Assembly (NCBI GenBank): GCA_025800125.1
Contig: JAOXSF010000001.1
Location: 31,294-95,293, forward strand
DNA from: Marinobacterium sp.
GTDB lineage: Bacteria > Pseudomonadota > Gammaproteobacteria > Pseudomonadales > Balneatricaceae
Direction of reading: 5' to 3'
Length of the DNA: 64,000 nt
In this document: piece after piece, positions 1-9,147 of the stretch
How the letters are laid out: every line of letters begins with the position of its first letter
Position numbering within the stretch: the stretch's first letter is position 1
Position numbers and translations under genes: made by a program
Notes under the pieces: model-generated
The model's database searches: none
Told to the model about the DNA's origin: nothing
The model's input: only the letters and a program-made list of their open reading frames with translations

Positions 1-36
1 ACGTATCCCGCGCGTAAGAGTCTGTTCTTGATATGT

Positions 37-66
37 AAAAAACGGCAGCTTCGGCTGCCGTTTTTT
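37..66. terminator. Bidirectional Rho-independent terminator
   Basis: A perfect hairpin (stem AACGGCAGC / GCTGCCGTT around a TTCG tetraloop) is flanked by an A-run on the left and a T-run on the right, so it can end transcription in both directions. It closes mlaA on the minus strand and probably a plus-strand gene lying left of the window. Confidence 0.9.
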
Positions 67-101
67 GTTGCTGTTTGGGCCGCTACAGGGCCAGCTGGTG
101 A

Positions 102-881
102 TTATTTCAACACATCCAGTTCCCGCTTTTTAAGATACAGATAGCGCAACGCTTCATATTCAAACGGCGTACTGCCCTGCAAGTAGCGGAACTTCACCTC
201 ATGTCGGCTGTTGATGGCTGAAACAGTACTGAAAGTCAGACCACTGTAGTCTTTCAGCAGGTTGATCTGGTTATCAATAGCAAAATCCGCCAGTGTACCG
301 CTGGCATCTCGCAGCGAAGAGGGCCCGGCGATTGGCAGAATCAGAAACGGCCCGGCTCCGGCACCCCAGTAACCCAGCGTCTGGCCGAAGTCTTCCTCTT
401 TTTCCAGTAACCCCAGTTTTGTTGCCGGGTCCCAGAGTCCCAGCAGGCCAACGGTGCTGTTCAGGCCAAAGCGGCCCAGCCCGGTCAGTGTTGAGGTGGG
501 TTTGAGCTGTAGTGCCGAATTGATCACATTGCTCACCTCTCCCAGATTACTGAAGAAGTTGGAGACGCCCTGTTCTGCAATATCAGGCATAACCGCTTCA
601 TAGCCCTCGACGATGGGGATAAAGACATAGCGATCAAATTTTGCGTTGTATATATACATTCGCCGGTTATAGCCCTCCCACGGGTCATAAATATCAATCG
701 GGTAATCAGCGGTATGGTCAACTTTCTCGGTGACGGTGTCGGTCGGGCTGAACAGATTGATCGCTGAACCGGCACAGCCGCTGAGCAAAAGAGCCATGGT
801 GGCTAGCAGTGATTTTGATAAATTCTTTGGCAGATGTGTCATGGACAGGTGTACCAGAGAGATAGACGTTAATGCTTTCAC
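102..881 (-). CDS. mlaA: MlaA (VacJ) family outer-membrane lipoprotein
   Basis: This is the outer-membrane component of the Mla system, which returns mislocalised phospholipids from the outer leaflet to the inner membrane (family knowledge). The 259-residue product has a lipoprotein signal ending in the lipobox LLSGC, followed by the family block DPWEGYNRRMY and the conserved run of the VacJ domain (FFSNLGEVSNVINSALQ, then the GRFGLN region) to the C-terminus. It begins at a GTG whose first bases overlap the stop of the upstream hydrolase (GTGA) and has a GGAG site at a good distance, so the two are translationally coupled. An ATG at 842 would give a shorter signal peptide but lacks a ribosome site. 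No mlaFEDCB genes lie nearby, which is common. The terminator at 37-66 ends the unit. Confidence 0.93.
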   Translation of the reverse strand: MKALTSISLVHLSMTHLPKNLSKSLLATMALLLSGCAGSAINLFSPTDTVTEKVDHTADYPIDIYDPWEGYNRRMYIYNAKFDRYVFIPIVEGYEAVMPDIAEQGVSNFFSNLGEVSNVINSALQLKPTSTLTGLGRFGLNSTVGLLGLWDPATKLGLLEKEEDFGQTLGYWGAGAGPFLILPIAGPSSLRDASGTLADFAIDNQINLLKDYSGLTFSTVSAINSRHEVKFRYLQGSTPFEYEALRYLYLKKRELDVLK

Positions 882-2248
882 GGGGTATCGCTCCGGGCTG
901 ATGGCTGCTGTGGTTGAACCTGCTGTGTCTGTGTCTGTGTCAGTTGCAGCAGGCTTTGCTGCAATGTATGGGTAAAGGCCGGGTGCGCCATGTTGCCGCA
1001 GTGGCCGCCGTTGGGAAAGATGGTAGCGCGGTCGCCAAAGGTGGCTTTCAGCCAGTCCAGTTCGGTCTGGTCAAGGATCAGATCATCAGCGTTGGTCACC
1101 ACCTCAACCCGCTTATCGGTACGCAGATAGTGGGTTAGCGGGTAGAGGCTCAACTCGTCTATCATCGCTTCGCGGCTGATCGGGCCGGTCCTCTGGCGGA
1201 AAAAGGGCAGAAAGAACTGATCGAAATACTCGATAAAACTGATGCGCATAGCTGCTTTCAGATAATCGGTCAGTGGGTCATGGGCTTGCAGTTCCAGCTG
1301 TGCCGGTTTCAGAAAACCATGGCTGGTCATCACGTCAGCAGTAAACAGCATATTGCTGGACGAGAGCCGGAAAGCGGTGCCAATCAGAGTATCCAGTGAG
1401 GCCTGGTCTGGCCCCAGCTTGCGATACAGGGTGTAGAGAATATCGTCATCCATTGCCAGTGAGTCATCCTCCACATAGGCTTTGGCGACCCGGTCAAAAG
1501 CGTTGGTGACAAAACGATCCACTTCGGTCGGATCTTTGAAATCCAGATTGTTTTGCAGCAGGTTGTCCAGTCGTACCACCGAGTTATAGAGGCTGACCGG
1601 TGGGTTAATCAGCAGCACCCGTGCAAAGTTAAACCGTTGGCGCTGGTTGTCCAGCTGGCCGATATAGGCAGCATGGGCACCGCCCAGACTGTAACCACTG
1701 ACGCTGAAATTGCTGATCTGACGCTTGCCGTTTTTGCGCTGGTCATGGCGTTCGGTAATCTGCTCCATCACCTGGTACAGGTCGATGGCATCCTGGTGCA
1801 GCCGACCCGGCACGCCACTGCTGGAAGCGGTGGCAATAAAATTGGCATATGTGGGTGAGGAGAGCAGTACCACATGGTAACCGGCATCAAACCAGGTATT
1901 GGCCAGGGTGCGCATGGTACCACCATCATGGCCAGAGCCTGTTCCAGCAATGACAAAGATCAGCGGTGCTTCGCCCTCCTGCCAGGCGGTGCTGTAATGC
2001 AGGGTATCCTGATACCAGAATACCTCAGGGAGTGGCAGCTGACTGAGTCGGGGTAGTTGTTCTGCCGTCAGTGGTGCTGGATGGGCAAAGGTGGTCTGCC
2101 AGTCTTTCGGCGTGCCGACAACAGTAGCGGTGTGTGGGTCGTCAAATGGGTAGTCATAGCGGGGCGTTACAGCGTTGACGCTGCTTGCCAGTAACAGTAA
2201 CGCCAGTATTGAAAGGGTCTGACGCCATTGATAGAAAGTGTTTTTCAA
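878..2248 (-). CDS. Secreted alpha/beta-hydrolase-fold protein
   Basis: The 456-residue protein has a Sec signal peptide (KNTFYQWRQ then a hydrophobic stretch ending at VNA) and an alpha/beta hydrolase core. The oxyanion region reads FVIAGTGSGHDGG, and the nucleophile elbow is GYSLGG, with Ser as the putative nucleophile. A late Asp in ADDLILD and a His in NGGHCGN are candidates to complete the triad. It should act in the periplasm or at the envelope on an unknown ester or lipid substrate. It overlaps mlaA by four bases and precedes it, so the pair form one transcript. That makes an envelope-lipid role attractive, but this is only inference from context. The C-terminal 25 residues are Gln/Thr-rich. 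Confidence 0.75.
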   Translation of the reverse strand: MKNTFYQWRQTLSILALLLLASSVNAVTPRYDYPFDDPHTATVVGTPKDWQTTFAHPAPLTAEQLPRLSQLPLPEVFWYQDTLHYSTAWQEGEAPLIFVIAGTGSGHDGGTMRTLANTWFDAGYHVVLLSSPTYANFIATASSSGVPGRLHQDAIDLYQVMEQITERHDQRKNGKRQISNFSVSGYSLGGAHAAYIGQLDNQRQRFNFARVLLINPPVSLYNSVVRLDNLLQNNLDFKDPTEVDRFVTNAFDRVAKAYVEDDSLAMDDDILYTLYRKLGPDQASLDTLIGTAFRLSSSNMLFTADVMTSHGFLKPAQLELQAHDPLTDYLKAAMRISFIEYFDQFFLPFFRQRTGPISREAMIDELSLYPLTHYLRTDKRVEVVTNADDLILDQTELDWLKATFGDRATIFPNGGHCGNMAHPAFTHTLQQSLLQLTQTQTQQVQPQQPSARSDTP

Positions 2249-2454
2249 CCTGAGTCTCCCTGCCTGAACACAACAGTAATCGACAAAATAAGAAAGCCTG
2301 AAATAAATGCCGCTATTCTACCGTTGCTTATCTGAACGGTGACAGCCCACCGGTTTTGCTGCACCATCGCCTGGTTTTATTGCTGATTTAATCGTCTGTA
2401 ATCCTTTGCTACAGCACCTGTTAACCGATCTGACCCTCATAGAGAGTAATCATC

Positions 2455-3444
2455 ATGTCTGCAGATTCATCCATCAGTTCTGACTGGCAGCCCACCGCAT
2501 CTGTTGAAAACCTGCGTCGCCGGGGTCGTATTCTGGCGCAGATTCGCCAGTTTTTTGCACAGCGTGATGTGCTGGAAGTAGAAGTACCACTGATGTCCCA
2601 TTGCGCTGTCAGTGATCCGTTTATCGACAGCATTGAAGTGGAGTATCGTGCTTTCCCCCAGGCACAGGCAGAAAAGCTGTACCTGCAAACATCCCCGGAA
2701 TACGCTATGAAGCGACTGCTGGCCGCCGGTAGTGGCGCGATCTACCAGTTGAGTCGCGCTTTCCGCAATGGCGAATGCGGCAGCCGTCATAACCCTGAAT
2801 TCAGCATGCTGGAATGGTATCGCCCTGGATTTGATGATCAGCAACTGATGGATGAAGTGGCTGCACTGGTGATGCCAATTCTGGGTCTCGACAACATTGA
2901 ACGGCTGAGCTATCAGCAGGCATTTGAACAGTGTCTGGGTATTAACCCTCATACTGCCAGTCTGGAACAACTGATTGCTGTTACTCGTACTCATATTGAT
3001 GTGGCGATGGAAGATAGTGACCGCGACAGCTGGCTTAATCTGCTGATGTCCCATGTTGTTGAACCAGCATTAGCTGAACAGGGCGCAGTTTTTATCTGTG
3101 ACTATCCTGCAAGCCAGGCTGCACTTTCAAAAATTAAAATTGATGATTCAGGCAGAACCGTAGCCACTCGTTTTGAATTGTTTATAAATGGTATTGAACT
3201 GGCCAATGGTTACCATGAGTTGACGGACAGCACCGAACAGGCCCGCCGACTGGACGCTGACCAGCAACAACGTGCTGCACTGGCATTGCCCCAGAGGCCA
3301 CTGGAAAACCGGCTGGTAGCAGCACTGGAAGCGGGTATACCGGATTGCGCTGGTGTTGCACTGGGCGTTGACCGGCTGGTGATGCTGGCGCTGGGAGAAC
3401 AACGGATTGATCAGGTGATTGCGTTTCCGTTTGAGCGGGCGTGA
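2455..3444 (+). CDS. epmA: EF-P--(R)-beta-lysine ligase EpmA
   Basis: The product is a truncated class II lysyl-tRNA synthetase paralogue (329 residues against about 325 in E. coli). It attaches (R)-beta-lysine to elongation factor P so that ribosomes pass polyproline stretches. Class II motifs are visible: motif 1 in the LEVEVPLMS region, motif 2 in AFRNGECGSRHNPEF with the ATP-binding Arg, and motif 3 in GVALGVDRLVML near the C-terminus. The N-terminal anticodon-binding domain of true LysRS is absent, which separates EpmA from LysS. The ATG follows AGAG. The gene stands alone between two minus-strand genes and ends nine bases from the convergent aminotransferase; epmB and efp are not in the window. 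Confidence 0.93.
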   Translation: MSADSSISSDWQPTASVENLRRRGRILAQIRQFFAQRDVLEVEVPLMSHCAVSDPFIDSIEVEYRAFPQAQAEKLYLQTSPEYAMKRLLAAGSGAIYQLSRAFRNGECGSRHNPEFSMLEWYRPGFDDQQLMDEVAALVMPILGLDNIERLSYQQAFEQCLGINPHTASLEQLIAVTRTHIDVAMEDSDRDSWLNLLMSHVVEPALAEQGAVFICDYPASQAALSKIKIDDSGRTVATRFELFINGIELANGYHELTDSTEQARRLDADQQQRAALALPQRPLENRLVAALEAGIPDCAGVALGVDRLVMLALGEQRIDQVIAFPFERA

Positions 3445-3452
3445 GGCGGTTT

Positions 3453-4604
3453 TCAGCCCGCTGGTAACTGATTCAATAACGCACAACGTATCCGCCGCAC
3501 TGCTTCTTCCAGCGTCTCCCACGTACAACCGAAATTCAGTCGCATAAAGTTTTCATCGCCAAAGTCGCGGCCTGGTGACAGGCCGACGCCAGCCTGTTCA
3601 AAAAAGTGGGCCGGGTTGTCCAGTTTGGCACTGGAAATATCAATCCAGGCCAGATAGGTTGCCTCACCCGCTTGCAGGCTCAGGCCAGGGATGCGGTTGA
3701 TTTCACCTGCCAGGTAGTCACGGTTTTCACGCAGGTAGTTCAGCTGGTGACGGTTCCATTCATCGCCTGCCTCAAAGGCAGCGAGGGCTGCGGTGTAACC
3801 GAGCAGGTTCACATCTGGCACAATACCGCGGCGTACCTGGCGGAACTGACGGCGCAGGGTCGGGTTCTGAATAATGGCGAACGAGCAGCCCAGCCCGGCA
3901 ATATTGAAGGTTTTGCTGGGTGCCATCAGGGTAATGGTGCGCTGGGCAATGTCATCGTTCAGAGAGGCCAGCGGTATGTGTTGTACACCAGACTCTAGTA
4001 TCAGATCGCAATGAATCTCATCAGAGCAGATATAGAGATCATGCCGTACTGCAATTTCAGCCAGGGTCTCCAGCTCTTCACTGCGGTAAACAGTACCGCC
4101 GGGGTTATGCGGGTTGCAGAACAGTAGCAGCTTTGTCGCTGGCGTAATTGCCTGCTCCAGTGCGGCAAAGTCCAGCACCAGACGGCCATCGCATTGCTGC
4201 ATCGGGATGCTCTGTACCTGTCGCCCGGACAGTTGTGGCGCACTGATAAATGGCGGGTAGACCGGTTTCGGGCTTAGTACAGTATCGCCCACTTCACCAA
4301 TACTGCGACAGGCCAGATTCAGGCCACAGACCAGCCCTGGTAGCCAGATCAGATCTGCGGCGTCAATCTGCCAGTGGTAGCGTTGCTGCATACGTTCGAT
4401 AACACAGCGGTTCAGTTCGGTCGGTGTGTTGGTGTAACCAAAGACCCCATGTGCTACTCGCTGTTGCAAGGCTTCAATTACCGGTTGCGGTGCCTGAAAA
4501 TCAGTATCGGCAACCCACAGTGGAATAATGTCTCGCTCGCCATATTTTTCCCATTTCATACTGCTGGTGGCCCGGCGGTTGACCGGTGTATCAAAGCGTT
4601 TCAT
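3453..4604 (-). CDS. PatB/MalY-type PLP aminotransferase (C-S lyase)
   Basis: This 383-residue fold-type I PLP enzyme belongs to the MalY/PatB subgroup, whose members cleave cystathionine and related C-S bonds and sometimes transaminate. Visible hallmarks are WVADTDF near the N-terminus, FCNPHNPGG, CSDEIHCDL (PLP-contacting Asp and the His typical of MalY/PatB), and the Schiff-base lysine in APSKTFNIAGL. The C-terminal NFMRLNFG contains the carboxylate-binding Arg. A GAGGA site precedes the ATG. The function would be release of thiol or homocysteine from cystathionine. Substrate cannot be told from sequence, and an old dual role as a regulator (as in MalY) is not supported by anything here. 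Confidence 0.85.
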   Translation of the reverse strand: MKRFDTPVNRRATSSMKWEKYGERDIIPLWVADTDFQAPQPVIEALQQRVAHGVFGYTNTPTELNRCVIERMQQRYHWQIDAADLIWLPGLVCGLNLACRSIGEVGDTVLSPKPVYPPFISAPQLSGRQVQSIPMQQCDGRLVLDFAALEQAITPATKLLLFCNPHNPGGTVYRSEELETLAEIAVRHDLYICSDEIHCDLILESGVQHIPLASLNDDIAQRTITLMAPSKTFNIAGLGCSFAIIQNPTLRRQFRQVRRGIVPDVNLLGYTAALAAFEAGDEWNRHQLNYLRENRDYLAGEINRIPGLSLQAGEATYLAWIDISSAKLDNPAHFFEQAGVGLSPGRDFGDENFMRLNFGCTWETLEEAVRRIRCALLNQLPAG

Positions 4605-4737
4605 CGACAGGTGTCCTCTGAACAGGTCTGCAGCTGGTTATAGGCGGGCTGAACGGAGGCGTCAACATTGCAGCGCAGCATCGACGCACTGCATCGAGTG
4701 GGGCTGTTCTGTTACCTGCTGGCAGGTCGGTGTAAAC

Positions 4738-4782
4738 TTCTTTGAAGAAACCTTCTTTGAAGAAACCTTCCTTGAAGAAACA
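4738..4782. repeat. Three tandem copies of a 15-bp unit
   Basis: The unit TTCTTTGAAGAAACC is present three times in a row, with two changed bases in the third copy. Each unit carries the palindrome TTCTTTGAAGAA. It sits in the 299-base gap between the aminotransferase and leuA, about 120 bases before the leuA start. Nothing else recognisable is in this gap: no leader peptide with clustered leucine codons and no attenuator were seen. Confidence 0.9.
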
Positions 4783-4903
4783 GGTGGAGAGCCCAGCGTG
4801 GTTCAGAGTCGGGGGTCTGGCAGATGCTCCGTAGCCTGAAGATAACAAAAGCCGCCGCTGTACCGTGATACCGGGCAGTAAGGCGAGAACGGAGCCATAC
4901 AAG

Positions 4904-6445
4904 ATGAGTGATAACAATCGCGTCATTATTTTTGATACGACGTTGCGCGATGGTGAGCAAAGTCCGGGTGCGTCCATGACCCGTGATGAAAAGCTGCGGG
5001 TTGCCCGCCAGCTGGAAAAAATGCGTGTTGATGTGATCGAAGCGGGCTTTGCCATTGCCAGCCCGGGTGACTTCGAGTCGGTAAAAGCGATTGCCGAACT
5101 GGTTAAAGACAGCACCGTATGTTCCCTGTCCCGTGCGCTGGATGCCGACATTGACCGCGCTGGTGAAGCGCTGAAAAACGCCAACTCTGGCCGTATTCAT
5201 ACCTTTATCGCGACGTCACCGATTCATATGCAGTACAAATTGCAGATGCCACCGGAAAAGGTGATCGCGCAGGCGGTACATGCGGTAAAGCGTGCTCGTA
5301 ATCTGACCGGTGATGTTGAGTTCTCGCTGGAAGATGCCAGTCGCTCAGAGCTGGATTTCATGTGCCGTATTATCGAACAGGTCATTGATGCTGGTGCTCG
5401 CACGATTAATATCCCGGACACTGTCGGTTATGCAGTGCCAGAGGAGTTTGGTCACACCATTGGTCAGCTGATCACGCGCATCCCGAATGCTGACAAGGCG
5501 ATCTTCTCGGTACACTGTCATAACGACCTGGGGCTGGCGGTGGCCAACTCTCTGGCAGCGGTGAACGCCGGTGCCCGTCAGGTGGAATGTACCATCAATG
5601 GCCTGGGTGAGCGTGCCGGTAATGCCTCGCTGGAAGAGTTTGTGATGGCACTGCGTACCCGTAAGGATGTGCTGGGCCTGGAGACCGGTATTGATACCAC
5701 TCAGATCGTCCCGGCATCCCGTCTGATCTCTTCTGTGACCGGTTTCCCGGTACAACCGAACAAGGCGATTGTGGGTGCGAATGCGTTTGCCCATGAGTCA
5801 GGCATCCATCAGGATGGTGTACTCAAACACCGTGAAACCTACGAAATCATGACCGCTGAAAGCGTGGGCTGGAGCGCCAATAAAATGGTGCTGGGCAAGC
5901 ATTCTGGCCGTGCTGCTTTCCGCAGCCGTCTGGAAGAGCTGGGCACTACGTTCGCGACCGATGCTGAGCTGAACGAGGCATTTGGCCGTTTCAAGGTGCT
6001 GGCAGACAAGAAGCATGAGATTTTTGATGAAGACCTGATTGCCCTGGTCAGTGATACCCGTGCGGTGGCTTCCAGCGAGCACTTCAATCTGATCAGCCTG
6101 TCTGTTACCTCTCAGACCGGTGAAACCCCGCTGGCACAGATGACGGTTGAAGTAGATGGCACGGAGATGCAGGCTCAGGCAGAAGGTTCTGGCCCGGTTG
6201 ATGCCGTATTCAAGGCGATTGAAGCTATCGCTAATTCTGGTGCCGGCCTGCAGCTGTACTCGGTGAACGCGGTGACCGAAGGCACTGATTCACAGGGTGA
6301 AGTGACGGTCCGGCTGGAAAAGGGTGGCCGTATCGTTAACGGTCTGGGTGCTGATACAGATGTCATTATTGCTTCTGCCCGCGCCTATATTCATGCTCTG
6401 AATATGCTGCATGCTAATATCGAGAAGGCACACCCACAGGTTTGA
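4904..6445 (+). CDS. leuA: 2-isopropylmalate synthase LeuA
   Basis: LeuA condenses 2-oxoisovalerate with acetyl-CoA, the first committed step of leucine synthesis. The 513-residue product is the long LeuA type. The catalytic TIM barrel opens with [14 protein letters not shown] (metal-binding Asp) and includes [13 protein letters not shown] with the metal-ligand histidines and NGLGERAGN. After the linker with HESGIHQDG and GKHSGRAAF comes the C-terminal regulatory domain (from about residue 390), which binds leucine for feedback inhibition. The ATG at 4904 has GGAG nine bases upstream and gives the usual [11 protein letters not shown] start; an in-frame GTG at 4865 is less likely. leuBCD are elsewhere. 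A terminator follows directly. Confidence 0.96.
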   Translation: MSDNNRVIIFDTTLRDGEQSPGASMTRDEKLRVARQLEKMRVDVIEAGFAIASPGDFESVKAIAELVKDSTVCSLSRALDADIDRAGEALKNANSGRIHTFIATSPIHMQYKLQMPPEKVIAQAVHAVKRARNLTGDVEFSLEDASRSELDFMCRIIEQVIDAGARTINIPDTVGYAVPEEFGHTIGQLITRIPNADKAIFSVHCHNDLGLAVANSLAAVNAGARQVECTINGLGERAGNASLEEFVMALRTRKDVLGLETGIDTTQIVPASRLISSVTGFPVQPNKAIVGANAFAHESGIHQDGVLKHRETYEIMTAESVGWSANKMVLGKHSGRAAFRSRLEELGTTFATDAELNEAFGRFKVLADKKHEIFDEDLIALVSDTRAVASSEHFNLISLSVTSQTGETPLAQMTVEVDGTEMQAQAEGSGPVDAVFKAIEAIANSGAGLQLYSVNAVTEGTDSQGEVTVRLEKGGRIVNGLGADTDVIIASARAYIHALNMLHANIEKAHPQV

Positions 6446-6470
6446 TGATGCTGTTTTAAGCAGCCTGCTG

Positions 6471-6507
6471 AAACCGCTATTGGCTTGACGGCTGATAGCG
6501 GTTTTTT
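6471..6507 (+). terminator. Rho-independent terminator of leuA
   Basis: The stem AACCGCTAT / ATAGCGGTT has a 14-base loop and is followed by TTTTTT, 26 bases after the leuA stop. Confidence 0.85.
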
Positions 6508-6603
6508 CATGCCCGGCCGGGTATACTCTGTCGCTCTTTGAGCTGTCGGCCTCTGTGCTCGACCTGTTTGTGCTCGACCTACTGCAACAATGCCGGATTT
6601 TTT

Positions 6604-7500
6604 ATGTCTGACCAGCCCTCTGCTGCCAATCCGTTACCGACGTCCAGCCAGCAGCGGCGTCATCAGTACCTCGAAGCGCTGGGCATTACCAGCTGGTTAC
6701 CCACCCGAGCCCTGCCAGCGGCGGCCCCCTCTGATGCCTGGGTATGGGATTTTCGTTATCCCGCTCCGGATATTCCATTTTCGGCCCCGGTTCAGGCTCC
6801 GGTGCCAGCGGGTAATGCGCCTCGGCCTGCCCGGCCACAGCCTGCAGCCTCGGTTGACCCGGCCCGTGTCCGTGCCGCGCTGAATGATACTCTGGCGCTG
6901 GTAGCTGAACCTGCACCGAAAAAAGCAGCGCCTGCTCCTCAGGTTAAACTGGCACCCAAACCGAAACAACCAGGCAAGGTGCCACGCTTCAGGTTGGCGT
7001 TGCAGGTATATGGTGACTGTCTGGTGGTGGAATCGCTGCCAACGGCAGGCCAGGGCGGGCTCAGTCAGGCACACCTGTCACTGCTGAAAAATATTGGCTG
7101 TTTTCTGCTGCCAGAACCGCCTGAACATATCCCCCGTGCTGTTGTACTGAAATGGCCGATGCTGGCGGGTAGCTCACTGGATCAGAGTCGCCCGGAAGCA
7201 CTGGCGGCGGTGCAGTACAAGCTGACCCGACTGTTAGCCGAGCATGGCTGTACGCGCTTGCTGCTGCTGGGCGAAGTGGCGATGCAGATGGTGCTGGATA
7301 CCGATGAAGCGCTGGACGTTTTGCACGGTGAAGTGCTCTCGGTTGCGCAGCGCCTACCGGATTTTCCGCAGCTGACAGCGGTGGCCAGCCATAGTCTGAG
7401 TGAACTGCTGATGCTGCATGAACTCAAGGCGGTGTTGTGGCAGGATATGCAGCCACTGATTCGACAGCCTGTCGACGTGACATTACAGACTGAAAACTGA
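6604..7500 (+). CDS. HolD-like (DNA polymerase III psi) protein upstream of rimI
   Basis: The 298-residue protein begins MSDQPSAANPLPTSSQQRRHQYLEALGI split over a short N-terminal motif: RRxxYLEALGITSW strongly resembles the RRDWQLQQLGITQW start of E. coli HolD, the psi subunit that ties the chi subunit to the clamp loader. A Pro/Ala-rich linker (about residues 45-125) follows, then a globular C-terminal half (RLALQVYGDCLVVES onward, about 130-298). The gene lies directly before rimI, as holD does in enterobacteria. Together this suggests a long divergent psi subunit, about twice the E. coli length. The C-terminal half shows no motif I recognise. The start at 6604 is preferred over an in-frame start at 6538 because it gives the conserved N-terminus directly. 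Confidence 0.6.
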   Translation: MSDQPSAANPLPTSSQQRRHQYLEALGITSWLPTRALPAAAPSDAWVWDFRYPAPDIPFSAPVQAPVPAGNAPRPARPQPAASVDPARVRAALNDTLALVAEPAPKKAAPAPQVKLAPKPKQPGKVPRFRLALQVYGDCLVVESLPTAGQGGLSQAHLSLLKNIGCFLLPEPPEHIPRAVVLKWPMLAGSSLDQSRPEALAAVQYKLTRLLAEHGCTRLLLLGEVAMQMVLDTDEALDVLHGEVLSVAQRLPDFPQLTAVASHSLSELLMLHELKAVLWQDMQPLIRQPVDVTLQTEN

Positions 7501-7514
7501 AAGGACTGGAAGTT

Positions 7515-7976
7515 TTGTCCGAACTGATAGAGCCGCTTACGCAGGCGGTACTCCCCGGCCTGCAACGGTTACAGAAAGCCTGTTTTGGCGAAGCCTGGAG
7601 TGAAGATACCTGGCTGAACCAGATGCGTTCACCTCGTACCCGCCTGTGGGGGCCCGGTGATCCGATGCTTGGTTATGCGCTGTTTAATGTGGTGCTGGAT
7701 GAAGCAGAACTATTGCAGATCGCGATTGACCCACCGGTGCAGGGGCGCAAGCTGGGGCAGCAGCTGCTGGAACAGAGCATGGTCTGGCTGGCGGAAGAGG
7801 GGGTAAGTCGTGTTTTGCTGGAAGTGCGGGCATCCAATGCCCCGGCAATTGCGATGTATACCCGGTTGGGGTTTGAGCGCGATTGTATCCGTAAAGACTA
7901 CTATCCAACAGCAAGCTACCCGACGGCAACGGGCCGGGAAGATGCACTGTTGATGAGCGTAGCAATTTCGCCGTAG
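7515..7976 (+). CDS. rimI: Ribosomal-protein S18-alanine N-acetyltransferase RimI
   Basis: This GNAT-fold enzyme (153 residues) acetylates the N-terminal alanine of ribosomal protein S18. The acetyl-CoA loop reads PPVQGRKLGQQLLE, and the family signature LLEVRASNAPAIAMYTRLGFERDCIRKDYYP closes the fold (split here: VRASNAPAIAMYTRLGFE and RKDYYP). It starts at TTG with AAGGA ten bases before, 14 bases after the HolD-like gene, so the two are one operon. The last 61 bases overlap the 3' end of the convergent diguanylate cyclase gene. Confidence 0.92.
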   Translation: MSELIEPLTQAVLPGLQRLQKACFGEAWSEDTWLNQMRSPRTRLWGPGDPMLGYALFNVVLDEAELLQIAIDPPVQGRKLGQQLLEQSMVWLAEEGVSRVLLEVRASNAPAIAMYTRLGFERDCIRKDYYPTASYPTATGREDALLMSVAISP

Positions 7977-8884
7977 CAGACTTCCCGGTTGCGGCCATAG
8001 CGCTTAGCCAGATAGAGCGCTTCATCCGCCTGGCTGACCAGCGTTTCACAGCTGTCAGCCTGCTGACAGCTGGTGCTGATACCAATGCTCAGGGTCAGAT
8101 AGGACGCTACGCTGGAAGCTGGGTGCAGAATGGCGGCGTTTTTGACCCGTTGCAGAATCTGGCTGGCCAGCTGGCGTGCGTCGTAACAGTCTGCGCCGGG
8201 CAGGATTACCATGAATTCTTCCCCCCCATAACGCGCCAGACGGCCATGGGGCTGTGCCAGGCTTTGTTCCAGCAGGCTGGCGACCTGGCGCAGGCAGTGA
8301 TCACCTTGCTGGTGGCCATAGTAATCGTTATAACGCTTGAATTGATCAATATCGATCATCATCAGCGCCAGTTCACTCTTGTCCTGACGGTGGTGGTGCC
8401 AGGCGCGGCTGAGTACCTGGTCAAGGCCGCGTCGGTTCAGCAGTCCAGTCAGCGGGTCCTGGGTGCTGAGCATCTTTAACTGCATATTGGCAGCGTCCAG
8501 TTCCTGCTTCATACGTATAATTCGCGACAGTGCTTCCAGTCGGGCGATCAGTAATGTTGCGCTGAGTGGCCGCAGCAGATAGTCGTCTGCTCCGGCATGA
8601 ATGCCATCAGCCAGAAACTGCTCATGCCGTGTATCACTTAACAGCACAATAGGAAACCAGTGGCTGAACGTTGCCCGTACAGTGCGAATCAGCTCGAATA
8701 CATCGGTATCCGGCAGATGGCTGTCCAGCATCAGCAGATCAACAGGGTGCAGCTCCAGTGTCTGTATCGCCTGCAGGGCTGTGGTGGCTTCCTGTGTCCT
8801 GTGGCCTGCCTTCAGCAGCTGGGCGACGGTCTGCTGACGGCTGGCAGTATCATTATCGACAACCAGTATCTCCATGGGCGTCAT
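7916..8884 (-). CDS. Response regulator with diguanylate cyclase (GGDEF) output
   Basis: A CheY-like receiver (residues about 4-120) is joined to a GGDEF domain (about 155-310) in a 322-residue PleD/WspR-like protein that should make cyclic di-GMP. The receiver keeps the phospho-acceptor Asp in LLMLDSHLP, but the usual conserved Lys is Arg (LLRPL). The cyclase domain has DPLTGLLNRRG and an intact active-site loop RYGGEEF. The position of the inhibitory RxxD site, nine residues before the loop, reads QPHG, so product inhibition through that site is not expected. No partner kinase is adjacent. The 3' end overlaps that of rimI on the other strand by 61 bases. Confidence 0.9.
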   Translation of the reverse strand: MTPMEILVVDNDTASRQQTVAQLLKAGHRTQEATTALQAIQTLELHPVDLLMLDSHLPDTDVFELIRTVRATFSHWFPIVLLSDTRHEQFLADGIHAGADDYLLRPLSATLLIARLEALSRIIRMKQELDAANMQLKMLSTQDPLTGLLNRRGLDQVLSRAWHHHRQDKSELALMMIDIDQFKRYNDYYGHQQGDHCLRQVASLLEQSLAQPHGRLARYGGEEFMVILPGADCYDARQLASQILQRVKNAAILHPASSVASYLTLSIGISTSCQQADSCETLVSQADEALYLAKRYGRNREVCYGEIATLINSASSRPVAVG

Positions 8885-9147
8885 CCGTATCAGAGGGAAG
8901 TCCGTTTTTTATTTTGAACAGACATTATCGACCGTTTGGGCGGTTTCAGCAGGTTACGGAACGAAATTTTTGTGTGGTCGTTATCGTTGCTGCAGCCGCG
9001 TTACAATAGACCGCCATGGCGGCGGTTATCTGTAGCGTTGCGCTTGAGTGCTGTATTTGAACAGACATCCTGTAGCAACGGGCAATCTGTTTTCCCTCTT
9101 GGAGGGTATAAATCACCGCCCTTACGGTTATCACAGGACATCCGATC

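Noticed and set aside
4605..4903. Leucine leader peptide or attenuator before leuA
   Set aside because: No short frame with clustered Leu codons and no terminator hairpin in this gap.
8885..9147. Cobalamin riboswitch before the CbiM-like permease
   Set aside because: No B12-box-like sequence or fitting helices were seen.
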